DNA of 64,000 bases from JAMLHH01 sp037189845 (GCA_037189845.1 JBBCIS010000003.1:372001-436000); one strand, 5' to 3'; positions 44,367-53,099 are shown, numbered from the stretch's first letter. Made by a program: numbers and translations. The notes: generated from the letters alone by a model not told the origin.

Positions 44367-44426
44367 GTTTAAAGTCTAAGGTTTAAAGTTTGCTCACGCA
44401 ACGATTGAAAACCTTAGACTTTAAAC
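44367..44426 (-). repeat. Perfect 18-bp inverted repeat between flotillin and ATPase genes
   Basis: GTTTAAAGTCTAAGGTTT (44367-44384) and AAACCTTAGACTTTAAAC (44409-44426), with a 24-nt loop that contains GCTCACGCAA (44392-44401). In the transcript it would form a stable hairpin between the two cistrons and could adjust expression or stability of the ATPase part. Confidence 0.85.
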
Positions 44427-44438
44427 AACTTATCAGAT

Positions 44439-46514
44439 TTACGAAAGCTTTTTATTAGACAATCCGAGATTGCTGGCCATATTCAAAAGATTATTGATTA
44501 ACGGCCGGTCAGAATCATCACTCTGCTGATGCATTTTGAGTAAGATGCTGGAAATCGTCAGATTCTTAATATCGTTGGTGCTGACATTGTATTTGTCAGC
44601 AAAATCTCTGATTTTATCCAGTAGATCTCCGTTGGAAGAGCCATCTCCAATCAATGCATTTTTGATATGCGTGGCATTCTCACTTTCGTTGATTAATCTA
44701 TCGAAACCTTTGGCGTTAGAAACCTGATCGACAATATTCCGGAAGAACATGGTCTCTCCACCTACGATATCTATGTTGGCTGATTTCAGTGCCTCGGAAA
44801 GGACATCTGCCTGAGCCACTGCAACATCTTTCTGGATATTGATCTGTGCAAGTGCAATATCTTTATCTTTCTGCACAAGGATTTTGAACTCTTCGTGGTC
44901 TTTGCCAACGCCGTCCAGCTTCTTCATTGCCTCTGCTTTCTCTTCAATACCGGATGCTTCTGCCAACGCTTTCTCTTTTGTTCCTTCTGCTTCCGCAAAT
45001 GCTTTTTGTTTCATCACTTCCGCTTCCATCAGACCTTCTTTGCGTTTCGCATCTGCCATTTTCTCTACTACATTCGCCTCGACGATACCCTGGCGCTCAG
45101 TTGCAGCTGCTTTTGCCATCATTACTTCTGCTTCAGATAAACCGATAGTCGCTTCCTCACGTGCCTGGGCTTCTGCAAGAATTTTCCTTGCTTCTGCTTG
45201 TTTTGTAGCTGCATCTTTACGAGCTTCTGCATCGATCAGCATTTCTTTGGCTTTTTCTTCCGCCGCCTTTTTGTCCGCTTCTGCCGCTTTCACGGTATAG
45301 ATTAATTTTTCTTCTGCCTGACGGGAAGCTTCGGTGATACCGACTGTTTTCACTCTTTCCACCTCACGGAAAGCTTCAATATCTTTGATGTTCTGCTCTT
45401 CTTCGACTACGCCTTTTTCTAATTTGACGCGCTCTTTGATGACATCCTGGATGTTTTTGCGTTCGATCTCGACCGTTTTTTCTTTCTCTATCTGGGCGAG
45501 TGTGACAATTTTCTCTTTTTCTGTCTGCTCCAATAATTTGTCTTTCTCTACTCTTTCAGTCTCTACCGCATCTGTTCTCAGCTTATTTTTCTCTGCAATG
45601 ATGATCTGACGGAGCTTATTTTCTTCCTGAATGGCTAATTGTTCTTCTGTACGGATTCTGACCGTTTCAGATTTTAGTCTTTCTTCTTCTCTGACTTTGA
45701 GAATTTCTGCTTCTTCCCTGGATTTAATATTGTCAATTTCTCTTTTTTGCTTCTCTTCTTTTTCAGCCATCTGACGTTCCAATTCCAGTATAGCTTCTCT
45801 GGCTTCTACATTTTGTTTTTTGATGACTTTCTCCTCTTCTCTGCGGATCAGATTGGATTTGATATTCTGAGCGGCAGTCAGTTCCGTGATCTTTTTGATA
45901 CCTTCTGAATCAAGGATATTTTCTGCACTTAAAAATCTTAGTTCCGTCTGTTCTAAATAATCGATAGCACAATCATCTAAAATATATCCATTGAGGTCAG
46001 TACCGATCACATCCAGAATCTCATCCCTGAACTCCCGACGTGCTTCATACAGCTCTATGAAATCGAATTTTTTACCCGCAGTTTTAAGTGCTTCAGAAAA
46101 TTTGGCTTCAAAAACGTTATTCAGCGTATCTACATCACTGGCACGGTCGCAACCTATCACCTGCGCTACATTGATGACGTCATCAACACTTTTGTTGACC
46201 CGTACAAAAAATGCAACTTTGATATCTGCCCGGATATTATCCTTACAAATCAAACCATCGTGTTCCATCCGGTCGATTTGTAATTTTTTTACGGAAATAT
46301 CCATTATTTCCATTTTATGCAAAATAGGAATCACGTACATACCACTGTTAAAAGCAACCTTGCTGCCTCCGACACCTGTCCTTACGATAGCCTTGCCTTG
46401 CGGAATTTTTTTGTAAAATGTCGCAAATGCAAATAGTACAACGACGATAATGAAGATCACTCCGCATATCAACAGGATGAGTAATCCTCCCAAATTGTCA
46501 AATAATGTTCCCAT
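44439..46514 (-). CDS. Flotillin (YqiK-like, SPFH domain)
   Basis: 691 residues. One membrane anchor at about 10-33 (LLILLICGVIFIIVVVLFAF), an SPFH domain (about 35-210, IPQGKAIVRTGVGGSKVAFNSGMYVIPILHKMEIMDIS...), then a very long helical region rich in Glu, Ala and Lys (about 215-560, e.g. EAEVMKQKAFAEAEGTKEKALAEA), the hallmark of flotillins that oligomerise into membrane microdomain scaffolds. The C-terminal ~100 residues include a hydrophobic-patterned tail. Length exceeds that of FloA and fits the YqiK group. It starts 150 bp after the YqiJ-like gene; the pairing YqiJ-YqiK is typical. Confidence 0.93.
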   Translation of the reverse strand: MGTLFDNLGGLLILLICGVIFIIVVVLFAFATFYKKIPQGKAIVRTGVGGSKVAFNSGMYVIPILHKMEIMDISVKKLQIDRMEHDGLICKDNIRADIKVAFFVRVNKSVDDVINVAQVIGCDRASDVDTLNNVFEAKFSEALKTAGKKFDFIELYEARREFRDEILDVIGTDLNGYILDDCAIDYLEQTELRFLSAENILDSEGIKKITELTAAQNIKSNLIRREEEKVIKKQNVEAREAILELERQMAEKEEKQKREIDNIKSREEAEILKVREEERLKSETVRIRTEEQLAIQEENKLRQIIIAEKNKLRTDAVETERVEKDKLLEQTEKEKIVTLAQIEKEKTVEIERKNIQDVIKERVKLEKGVVEEEQNIKDIEAFREVERVKTVGITEASRQAEEKLIYTVKAAEADKKAAEEKAKEMLIDAEARKDAATKQAEARKILAEAQAREEATIGLSEAEVMMAKAAATERQGIVEANVVEKMADAKRKEGLMEAEVMKQKAFAEAEGTKEKALAEASGIEEKAEAMKKLDGVGKDHEEFKILVQKDKDIALAQINIQKDVAVAQADVLSEALKSANIDIVGGETMFFRNIVDQVSNAKGFDRLINESENATHIKNALIGDGSSNGDLLDKIRDFADKYNVSTNDIKNLTISSILLKMHQQSDDSDRPLINNLLNMASNLGLSNKKLS

Positions 46515-46664
46515 GAAAATTGATTTAGTTTTAAATGTTTAAGGTTTTTTTAGTTTAAAGCCGATGAGTTTCGACAGGTGGTTTCCGGATCATTTCGACT
46601 CCGCTCAATGACCTCTTCAACACTCTATAGTGTTAACAAATTCGGCAATCGTAAATTGTAATTT

Positions 46665-47324
46665 TTAGTCTTGTAATACATTTTGAACAGTAATCTCCGG
46701 AATGACCCAGTAGTATTTTCCTCCGTCTCCTTCATCTACCAGCATAACCTCTGCATTATATGAAATACGTTGTTTTGATTTACTTTTTACCAAAACCCTG
46801 ATAACATCTTTCATAATGATAACTTCAGCATATCCCAGCTTGTCTCCTTCGATAGTAGATTTCATAAATCCTGTCCGCCCGATCAGCTCATGTGCTTCTT
46901 CGCCATTATATCCCATTGTTTTATACACTTTGATGAGTGGTTTGGTGGCCCATCTGGTCAAAAAATATGCAATGAAAAAAACCGGTAACAATATCAAAGC
47001 AGACTTCCAGCCCCATGCACCGATGTTCCAGATCATAGAAGCAGCTAAAGTAAACAACCAGGAAATCAGCTTGAATGTACTGAGGACGACCATTATCGGC
47101 ACTTTACCTACGTTAATAAATTCCAGCGCTTTGGAAAAAAAAGATGGTTCTGCGCCGTCAAGATCTGTGTCTACATCTAATCCTTCCGGTGCTCCTACAT
47201 CCAGGTCTCCCAGAAAATCTCCTGAAACGAATGTGACTAACCAATATATAGCAGACAGTCCTACTAAAGCCGTCATGATAGCATTCGGTAAAGGGTCAAA
47301 CAGATAGCTGATAATTGTTACCAT
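46665..47324 (-). CDS. YqiJ-like OB-fold membrane protein
   Basis: 219 residues. Two or three membrane helices in the N-terminal half (about 10-35, 75-95, 98-118), an acidic linker (DVGAPEGLDVDTDLDGAEPS) and a C-terminal soluble domain of strands (YNGEEAHELIGRTGFMKSTIEGDKLGYAEVIIMKDVIRVLVKSKSKQRISYNAEVMLVD) that fits the OB-fold of the NfeD/YqiJ group. Such proteins act as membrane partners of flotillins. It sits 19 bp after pspA and 150 bp before the flotillin gene. Confidence 0.82.
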   Translation of the reverse strand: MVTIISYLFDPLPNAIMTALVGLSAIYWLVTFVSGDFLGDLDVGAPEGLDVDTDLDGAEPSFFSKALEFINVGKVPIMVVLSTFKLISWLFTLAASMIWNIGAWGWKSALILLPVFFIAYFLTRWATKPLIKVYKTMGYNGEEAHELIGRTGFMKSTIEGDKLGYAEVIIMKDVIRVLVKSKSKQRISYNAEVMLVDEGDGGKYYWVIPEITVQNVLQD

Positions 47325-47343
47325 TGATTTTTATTCTTTTTGT

Positions 47344-48042
47344 TTACATACCCAGCTTGCTTTTGATTTCCGCAAGCTCTTTTTGAATAGAAAACCGATC
47401 ATCTTTACAGATCTCGTCTATTTCATCTTTCACGCTGTGCTGAGCCTGAGCAATTTCTCCATACGCTTTAGCGAGTGCTTCCTGATCTTCAACTTTATCT
47501 TTCATTCTCTCCAGCATAGAAATCGTACTGTTGCTTTCAATCTGAGCGATTTGCTTATTCACCTGTTGTGTAGCAGCACTCACTTTGACTCTTGCACGTA
47601 ACGTTTTCAGCTCCTTTTCCCATTTCGCCAGATTTTCTTTCAAGATCTGGATATTCTTCAGCATCTCTACTCCGGTCTGCTCATGAGTTTCCGCTTGTTG
47701 ACCCAGCATTTCCGCATCCTCCAGATATTTTCTTTTCAGCGAAAGTGCCTCTGTTGCCAATTGCTCGGCTTTTTCAATTTCCAGTTCCTGATCCTGTGCT
47801 TTTTTCAAAATCAGGATCGCCTTGTCTCCATAACTGACAGATTCCTTTTCACAGTGTGTCTGCTCATTTCGGGCACGGATGCCCAAAGCTTTTACTCTGG
47901 CATACGCCTCTGTCGCTTGTGTCAAATCTTCTCTCAATTCTCTCAAACCCTGCTCTGTCATCTTCACAGGATCTTCCATTTTTTCTACAGCGGCATGAAT
48001 CTCTGCCTGACCGATTCGAAATAATCTCTTGAAAATATTCAT
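47344..48042 (-). CDS. pspA: PspA/IM30 family protein
   Basis: 232 residues, almost entirely helical: MNIFKRLFRIGQAEIHAAVEKMEDPVKMTEQGLRELREDL is the amphipathic N-terminus that binds membranes, followed by the characteristic long coiled coil (ELEIEKAEQLATEALSLKRKYLEDAEMLGQQ...) and ANKQIAQIESNSTISMLERMKDKVEDQEALA. The family forms ESCRT-III-like rods that bind and reshape membranes damaged by stress. Downstream of the YbjN-like gene by 19 bp and upstream of the YqiJ-like gene by 19 bp. No PspB/PspC/PspF genes are nearby, so it is not the enterobacterial Psp arrangement. Confidence 0.95.
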   Translation of the reverse strand: MNIFKRLFRIGQAEIHAAVEKMEDPVKMTEQGLRELREDLTQATEAYARVKALGIRARNEQTHCEKESVSYGDKAILILKKAQDQELEIEKAEQLATEALSLKRKYLEDAEMLGQQAETHEQTGVEMLKNIQILKENLAKWEKELKTLRARVKVSAATQQVNKQIAQIESNSTISMLERMKDKVEDQEALAKAYGEIAQAQHSVKDEIDEICKDDRFSIQKELAEIKSKLGM

Positions 48043-48061
48043 AACTTATAAATTTTAAAAA

Positions 48062-48460
48062 TTATCGTTTAGAAAAATATATTATCTGCTCTCTGTATTC
48101 ATAGAGTAGTAACCCTAATGAGTTCAGTGCAGCTTCCAGCTCGTTGAAATCCATATTCTCAATCTGCATGGTATACCTGTACAAAACTTTATCACCCTCT
48201 TCGTTGATCACAAAGGCCCCATGCAGCATATCCCTGTTTTTCTGCAGCAATGCCTTGAACATTTCAAGATTATCTTCCTTGAATGAAAAGAGATAATACT
48301 CCATGATCAACAAGGGTGGCACTACGCCAATAATCAGATTCCTGATTCCGTCCTGCTCATTCTCAATTTTCATGATTCCGGACAACTCATCTGCATAAGT
48401 CACTTTGTACTCTGCCTGGTGAATCAACTCCCTGATTTTATCCATGTATGATACTCTCAT
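48062..48460 (-). CDS. YbjN/Tir-chaperone-like small protein heading the PspA operon
   Basis: 132 residues from the start at 48460 (MRVSYMDKIRELIHQ); a further 30 residues upstream are open, but they would begin inside the operator palindrome, so the shorter start is preferred. Features are an alpha/beta pattern with LLIMEYYLFSFKEDNLEMFKALLQKNRDMLHGAFVIN and a C-terminal NELEAALNSLGLLLYEYREQI, consistent with a YbjN or type III secretion-chaperone-like fold. Cytoplasmic. Comparable small proteins accompany PspA genes elsewhere. Function not established; a helper that binds PspA or the ATPase is a guess. Confidence 0.65.
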   Translation of the reverse strand: MRVSYMDKIRELIHQAEYKVTYADELSGIMKIENEQDGIRNLIIGVVPPLLIMEYYLFSFKEDNLEMFKALLQKNRDMLHGAFVINEEGDKVLYRYTMQIENMDFNELEAALNSLGLLLYEYREQIIYFSKR

Positions 48461-48515
48461 AGGCAATTTATTTTTAGATTGAAAATATTGCTTACCTTTA
48501 AGCATAATAAAATTA

Positions 48516-48554
48516 GCAAAAAATATTTTAATTGCAAATATTTTTTGCAATTAA
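48516..48554. promoter_or_regulatory. Nested palindromes, candidate operator between the XRE gene and the PspA operon
   Basis: Two overlapping perfect inverted repeats: GCAAAAAATATTT (48516-48528) with AAATATTTTTTGC (48536-48548), and TTAATTGCAAA (48528-48538) with TTTGCAATTAA (48544-48554). They share GCAA half-sites and occupy the divergent promoter region 19 bp upstream of the XRE start and ~56 bp upstream of the YbjN-like start. This is the expected place for an XRE regulator to repress both directions. Confidence 0.75.
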
Positions 48555-48573
48555 GGAAAAATAATTAGCACAT

Positions 48574-49251
48574 ATGACAAAGTTCGGTGTAAATATTAAG
48601 AAAATCAGGAAGACAAAAGGGCTAAGCCAACAGTCTCTTGCCGATATTTTCAATATTACCAGGGGGAACATCTCTTCTTATGAAGATAACCGCGCTGAGC
48701 CCAGACTAGAAACTATTATATCAATTGCTAATTATTTTGGCATTACAATTGAAAAATTATTAACAAAAGACCTCACTATTAATGAGATCCTGCAGTTCAA
48801 TTCAGATAAAATCATAGAAGATGAACAGAGATTGAGCAATCTGAAGCTGAAAGATGTTTATTTTATTAGCGATGATATTTTAGCAAAAGGCCTGCATCAG
48901 GATATCAGCTTTGAGGATTTTGACCAGTTTCCGCTTATTAAAATTCCGGACACCAGCACTTCATCTATTATCGCATTGAGCTTCAATTCTAATATCCCGC
49001 ATCATCAATATTTTGAGCAGTTTCCTTTAAATGATTTGTTGTTTTTCAGAAATATAGACCCTGCAAATATTCATCTTCTGGATCAGAAAATGGGGATGTC
49101 ACTGAGTTCTCATAGCATTGTTTTAGGTCAATTTATTCAAGAACCTGATCAGGAAATTACTTTTTTTCTGAATCAGCAGTATCAGGAAAAAGTGGACTTG
49201 CAACAGACCAAGAGATACTGGAAGTTATTTGCCAGCTACAAGCATTTATAG
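48574..49251 (+). CDS. XRE regulator with S24-like C-terminal domain
   Basis: 225 residues. HTH_3 at about 4-60 (GVNIKKIRKTKGLSQQSLADIFNITRGNISSYEDNRAEPRLETIISIANYF), then a linker and a strand-rich C-terminal half (about 100-215) reminiscent of LexA/CI peptidase S24 folds (FPLIKIPDTSTSSIIALSFNSN ... FPLNDLLFFRNID ... IVLGQFIQEPDQEITFF). A catalytic serine-lysine pair cannot be assigned with confidence, so self-cleavage is doubtful; ligand or partner sensing is an alternative. Divergent from the PspA operon with a palindromic operator in between, so it is the probable specific regulator of that operon. Confidence 0.82.
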   Translation: MTKFGVNIKKIRKTKGLSQQSLADIFNITRGNISSYEDNRAEPRLETIISIANYFGITIEKLLTKDLTINEILQFNSDKIIEDEQRLSNLKLKDVYFISDDILAKGLHQDISFEDFDQFPLIKIPDTSTSSIIALSFNSNIPHHQYFEQFPLNDLLFFRNIDPANIHLLDQKMGMSLSSHSIVLGQFIQEPDQEITFFLNQQYQEKVDLQQTKRYWKLFASYKHL

Positions 49252-49263
49252 TTGAACCTTATT

Positions 49264-49385
49264 TTTCTGCCACTAAGGCACCAAGGTACAAAGATATTTA
49301 ACTATAAAAATTAGACTAAAAATTTCGAGTCTTTGTGTCTTAGTGGCAAATATTACAATTCTGACACGAAGCCACAAAGGTGTTT
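49264..49385. repeat. GCCACTAAG inverted repeat
   Basis: CTGCCACTAAGGCACCAAGG (49267-49286) and CTTTGTGTCTTAGTGGCAAA (49331-49350) form long arms, and a third related word GACACGAAGCCACAAAGG follows (49363-49380). It is a typical Bacteroidota intergenic hairpin family with no coding content. The remaining spacer to 49561 holds nothing else recognisable. Confidence 0.65.
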
Positions 49386-49561
49386 AGCAATAAGAATCAG
49401 ATGATAAGACATTTGTAACCAACTCCATTTACGGCTATATTTTTTCAAAAAAATCACTACGAAATGAGCTTCACGCATGAGACAAGATGCATGAATTTTT
49501 CTTTGGAGAGCTATCTACAACTTTCACTTTTTAGATGGATATTTGATTAAAATCTACATAT

Positions 49562-49960
49562 ATGAAACACCTTGCTTTTTGTTTTTTAGCACTATTTACA
49601 TATAAGGCAAATGCCCAACTAATTATCACAACATCTTTACGCCAAGATGCTGTCTGGGATGAAAATAAAGAAGAATGGGAGGTACTTTCTTCTGAAGAAG
49701 GGAGTACACTTTTTGAGTTTGACCGCGAACTGACGCAATTCAAGCATACTACTCCAAGTATATCATCTGTTTATTACATCGAAGATTGGGAGTACAATGA
49801 AGAAAATGTAAAATACACGATGGATGTTACGAGTGATGCAGGGAATGAGTATGAGTTAATCATTGACGGTATCAACAATTGTGTGGCATTTTTTTACTGG
49901 AAGCAGGATAAATATATTCTCGTCAGACACACGATTGCTGAGACCAGGTTTGAAGAGTAG
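49562..49960 (+). CDS. Small secreted protein of unknown function
   Basis: 132 residues with a signal peptide (MKHLAFCFLALFTYKANAQ). The mature part is acidic and strand-rich (EEWEVLSSEEGSTLFEFDRELTQFKHTTPS ... VKYTMDVTSDAGNEYELIIDG), a pattern seen in many uncharacterised Bacteroidota periplasmic proteins. No lipobox, no cysteine pair, no catalytic motif. Monocistronic between two intergenic repeats. Not recognised. Confidence 0.65.
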   Translation: MKHLAFCFLALFTYKANAQLIITTSLRQDAVWDENKEEWEVLSSEEGSTLFEFDRELTQFKHTTPSISSVYYIEDWEYNEENVKYTMDVTSDAGNEYELIIDGINNCVAFFYWKQDKYILVRHTIAETRFEE

Positions 49961-50000
49961 GTAAGTTCTTATTCTGAAAAATATCAACCGGTAGACAAAT

Positions 50001-50215
50001 CACGGCATTCGCATTTAACTTTTTAGAGAATAGTAGAAAAATAATCATTTAAAATTTAGCTACGAATTCACTTATTAGAGGATAAATATTCCTGTTCTTT
50101 TCATGAAACGAGTGGCATCATGATAATATAATGATATCAAAAGCTTCTTTTCCCTGTTGAAAAATTCAATTCGTGTATTAGTGGCAAACAATCTGCTTTT
50201 AATTGCGAGCGCCGT
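50001..50215. repeat. MITE-like element, copy C
   Basis: 215 bp. Left end CACGGCATTCGCATTTAA (50001-50018) is identical to copy A over 18 bp; the right end TTTTAATTGCGAGCGCCGTG is its imperfect inverse. Inside are AGCTACGAATTCACTTATTAG and GTATTAGTGGCAAAC. A possible long upstream frame of the following gene starts inside it (50157), which argues against that start. Confidence 0.8.
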
Positions 50216-50318
50216 GCCGACAAATATTGTTTGCTGGTTGAATTCAGCGTTCATCGTTTTAAACTATTGTAAAAATTTAAGATTTTATACATATTTTCAT
50301 GCATACAAAGATATAGCT

Positions 50319-52979
50319 ATGAAAAAAATCTTTACGGGACTATTACTACTTACATTTCTGACTGGTGCAAAAGCACAGTATGTAGAATTAGATAATTATT
50401 TCATCAGAAAAGCACTGATAAAACTTGCTCCGGAATGTTTTGATACGCAAGAAAGATTAGATACTACCTGTACAAAACTACAAGAAATCAAAGATTTTTA
50501 TGCGACAGACTACGAGTTAGTGGATGCCAGTGGAAATGTAAATGAAGACTTGTATAATGAGATATACGGAGAAGGAGACCCTTGGAGTATGATTTTTTCT
50601 GTAAATGGACTTCAATATCTAACCAATCTGGAAGGACTTGACTTAGCATTTGGAAACACAGGAGTGTCAGCTGAAAGAAGGCATTTACCGAATAAAATTA
50701 CAAGTATCTATGCCGCAGGCGTAGCATATTTTATAGATAATTACAATGGATTTAGCATTGAAATTCCTGAATCCGTTAAACACCTAAGTTTAGTTGGATA
50801 TGGATATCAAAATGGAGGGCCAGTTGGATGCAGTCTTCCCGTTGGATCTCAATTAGAAAGCATATCCATCAGGGGTACTAATAACGTCAGTGGTATAATG
50901 AATACTCAGGTAAAAAAAATAATCGATGATGGTGCCAATATTTTTTCTGTCCCTAGTGGTCTTTTTAGACAAATCCCAAATACTGTCGAAGAAATTCATT
51001 TCTATGATTTGAACAATAATTTTAGTACTATATCTTTTGACTCTGAATTGCCCTCATCTTTACCTTCAATCAAAAAAATAAGTTTTAATGACGTTGAATT
51101 TGAAGAAAACATTTCACTCCTTTCTATTTCTAACTACAATACACTTGAAGAAATCTCATTTATATCTACTAGTAATTGTCCTGCTTTAATTTACCCTCAA
51201 AGCTTAAAGAAAATAACCTATGACGGGTGTTTTATTTCGAGCGGAGGCACTGAATGTATACCCCCTCATATAAATTTAGAATTCCTCGAAGGTCTTGAGT
51301 CTCTTCATATTTCTAATTTCCCTGATTTAGAGTTCATTGAACCTGCCTATCCTCAGACCTTACAAAATCTAACACTGTCCAATATCAATATATCAGTTCT
51401 TACCGATATCCCTTCCACACTCAAAACCTTAGATATCTCTTCTAATAAATTAGAAATAATAGAAAGCATTCCTGCCCAATTAGAATCTCTCAATGTTTCT
51501 GGGAATGTCAGCTTGAAATGTCTTCCAACATTGCCCGCTTCATTAAACTCTCTATATGTTGTCGGCTCAAAGATTACCTGTATACCTAACGAGACGAATA
51601 AGATCAAAGCAACAGCAGCTTTGCCACTTTGCCCTGGACCCTGCGGAGAGATTCCTGATTTACTTTCGGGAATAGTATTCTTAGATCTTAACAAAAATGG
51701 AAGACTTGATGGTTCTGACAGGAAAATACAAGGTGCATTTATACATGCTGATGATAAAATTCTGACAACAAATTTTAATGGGGAATACAGATTTTATGCA
51801 AATCCTGATGAAGCAAGTAAAATTTCTGTCACGTATAAACACCCGCATTTAGATAAAATTTTACCCGCTGAACGTATCTATTCGAATTCAGGAAATAACG
51901 ATAAAATTGACACTATGCACTTTGCTATACAGCTGCGTGATGTCAAAGATGTAGAGGTAATTATTACACCTTTTGTTGCAAGGAATGGTTTCACACCTAC
52001 CGCAAGGATAACCGTTACCAACAGGGGAACTCTTCCTGTAAATAATTTTAATCTTTCACTGCATGCTCCTTTACATTGGACTTTTGTCAGCTCATCACCA
52101 GTAGCTCAAAACACTACAGACAGCATTCTTTGGAGCAATATTTCTCTCGCTGTTAATACCAGCAGAACCTTTCAGGTAAATCTGACAGTACCTGCAACTG
52201 ATACTATTGGAACTCCTTTTGCGCTGACAGCTAAAGTACATAATGTAACTGAAGATGAAACACCTCAGAATAACACTTCCCTTTACTCATCTGCCATCCG
52301 TGGTTCGTTTGACCCGAATGACAAATTAGTCTATCCTGAAACATTGCCACCGGGATATGCAGAAGGTACCGAGCTGATATATACCGTCAGATTTCAGAAT
52401 ACAGGAAATGACACAGCTTTTACAGTAGTAGTCAAAGATACTATTCAGGCAAATCTCGACCCGCTGAGTTTCAGATTTATCTCCGGCACTCATCCTCTGG
52501 TATGGTCGCTCAATGAGCAAGGAGTGATTACTTTAACTTTTGAAAATATTCTTTTACCTGACAGCAATGTCAATGAACCGGCTTCCAATGGTCAGGTGAC
52601 TTTTGCTATTCAGCCAAAAGCCGGATTGGGCTCAGGTGTATCGGTAGAAAATAAAGCGGCTATCTATTTCGATTTCAATGCGCCTATCATTACGAATACG
52701 GCAGTCTCCAGAGTCGGGGTAATTACTTCTGTAAACAAAAGAAATTCTATCAGCTTAGCTGTATATCCTAATCCTGCTAAAGATATCGTCCATCTGCAAT
52801 GGTCAGAAGGAGGAAAAACAAATATATCTGTTGCTGATATTTCCGGGAAGGTGATACATCAGTCTGTTATCAGCGGCAACTATACTGAGATTCCTGTGCA
52901 AAATCTAAGCAAAGGAATGTATCTTATTCAGATTCAAAATGAGCAGGGAATCGGTGTTTTGAAAGTGATTATTCAATAA
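50319..52979 (+). CDS. Leucine-rich-repeat-like secreted protein with T9SS sorting domain
   Basis: 886 residues from the start at 50319 (MKKIFTGLLLLTFLTGAKAQ, a signal peptide); an upstream start at 50157 lies within a repeat element. Residues ~75-440 are degenerate leucine-rich repeats (LTLSNINISVLTDIPSTLKTLDISSNKLEIIESIPAQLESLNVSGN...). Residues ~445-545 look like a carboxypeptidase-regulatory/SdrD-B-like strand domain (LSGIVFLDLNKNGRLDGSDRKIQGAFI). Then follow a DUF11-like region, a DUF7619-type block (GSFDPNDKLVYPETLPPGY...YTVRFQNTGNDTA) and the C-terminal type A sorting domain (LAVYPNPAKDIVHLQW). It should be exported through T9SS and displayed or released; binding partner unknown. Confidence 0.87.
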   Translation: MKKIFTGLLLLTFLTGAKAQYVELDNYFIRKALIKLAPECFDTQERLDTTCTKLQEIKDFYATDYELVDASGNVNEDLYNEIYGEGDPWSMIFSVNGLQYLTNLEGLDLAFGNTGVSAERRHLPNKITSIYAAGVAYFIDNYNGFSIEIPESVKHLSLVGYGYQNGGPVGCSLPVGSQLESISIRGTNNVSGIMNTQVKKIIDDGANIFSVPSGLFRQIPNTVEEIHFYDLNNNFSTISFDSELPSSLPSIKKISFNDVEFEENISLLSISNYNTLEEISFISTSNCPALIYPQSLKKITYDGCFISSGGTECIPPHINLEFLEGLESLHISNFPDLEFIEPAYPQTLQNLTLSNINISVLTDIPSTLKTLDISSNKLEIIESIPAQLESLNVSGNVSLKCLPTLPASLNSLYVVGSKITCIPNETNKIKATAALPLCPGPCGEIPDLLSGIVFLDLNKNGRLDGSDRKIQGAFIHADDKILTTNFNGEYRFYANPDEASKISVTYKHPHLDKILPAERIYSNSGNNDKIDTMHFAIQLRDVKDVEVIITPFVARNGFTPTARITVTNRGTLPVNNFNLSLHAPLHWTFVSSSPVAQNTTDSILWSNISLAVNTSRTFQVNLTVPATDTIGTPFALTAKVHNVTEDETPQNNTSLYSSAIRGSFDPNDKLVYPETLPPGYAEGTELIYTVRFQNTGNDTAFTVVVKDTIQANLDPLSFRFISGTHPLVWSLNEQGVITLTFENILLPDSNVNEPASNGQVTFAIQPKAGLGSGVSVENKAAIYFDFNAPIITNTAVSRVGVITSVNKRNSISLAVYPNPAKDIVHLQWSEGGKTNISVADISGKVIHQSVISGNYTEIPVQNLSKGMYLIQIQNEQGIGVLKVIIQ

Positions 52980-53000
52980 TATCTGATTTCTACCAATACA

Positions 53001-53034
53001 AACCAATGGGTTGTCACAGACTCATTGGTTTTTT
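53001..53034 (+). terminator. Terminator after the leucine-rich T9SS gene
   Basis: Arms AACCAATG (53001-53008) and CATTGGTT (53023-53030) followed by TTTT, 21 bp past the stop. Confidence 0.8.
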
Positions 53035-53099
53035 ATTTAGTGCATTGCTACAGCTAATTCGGGTAACAATATTTCACACATCATTTAATGTCAATCGTT

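Noticed and set aside
50157..50318. An earlier start for the leucine-rich T9SS protein
   Set aside because: It would start in a repeat element and hide the clean signal peptide beginning at 50319.
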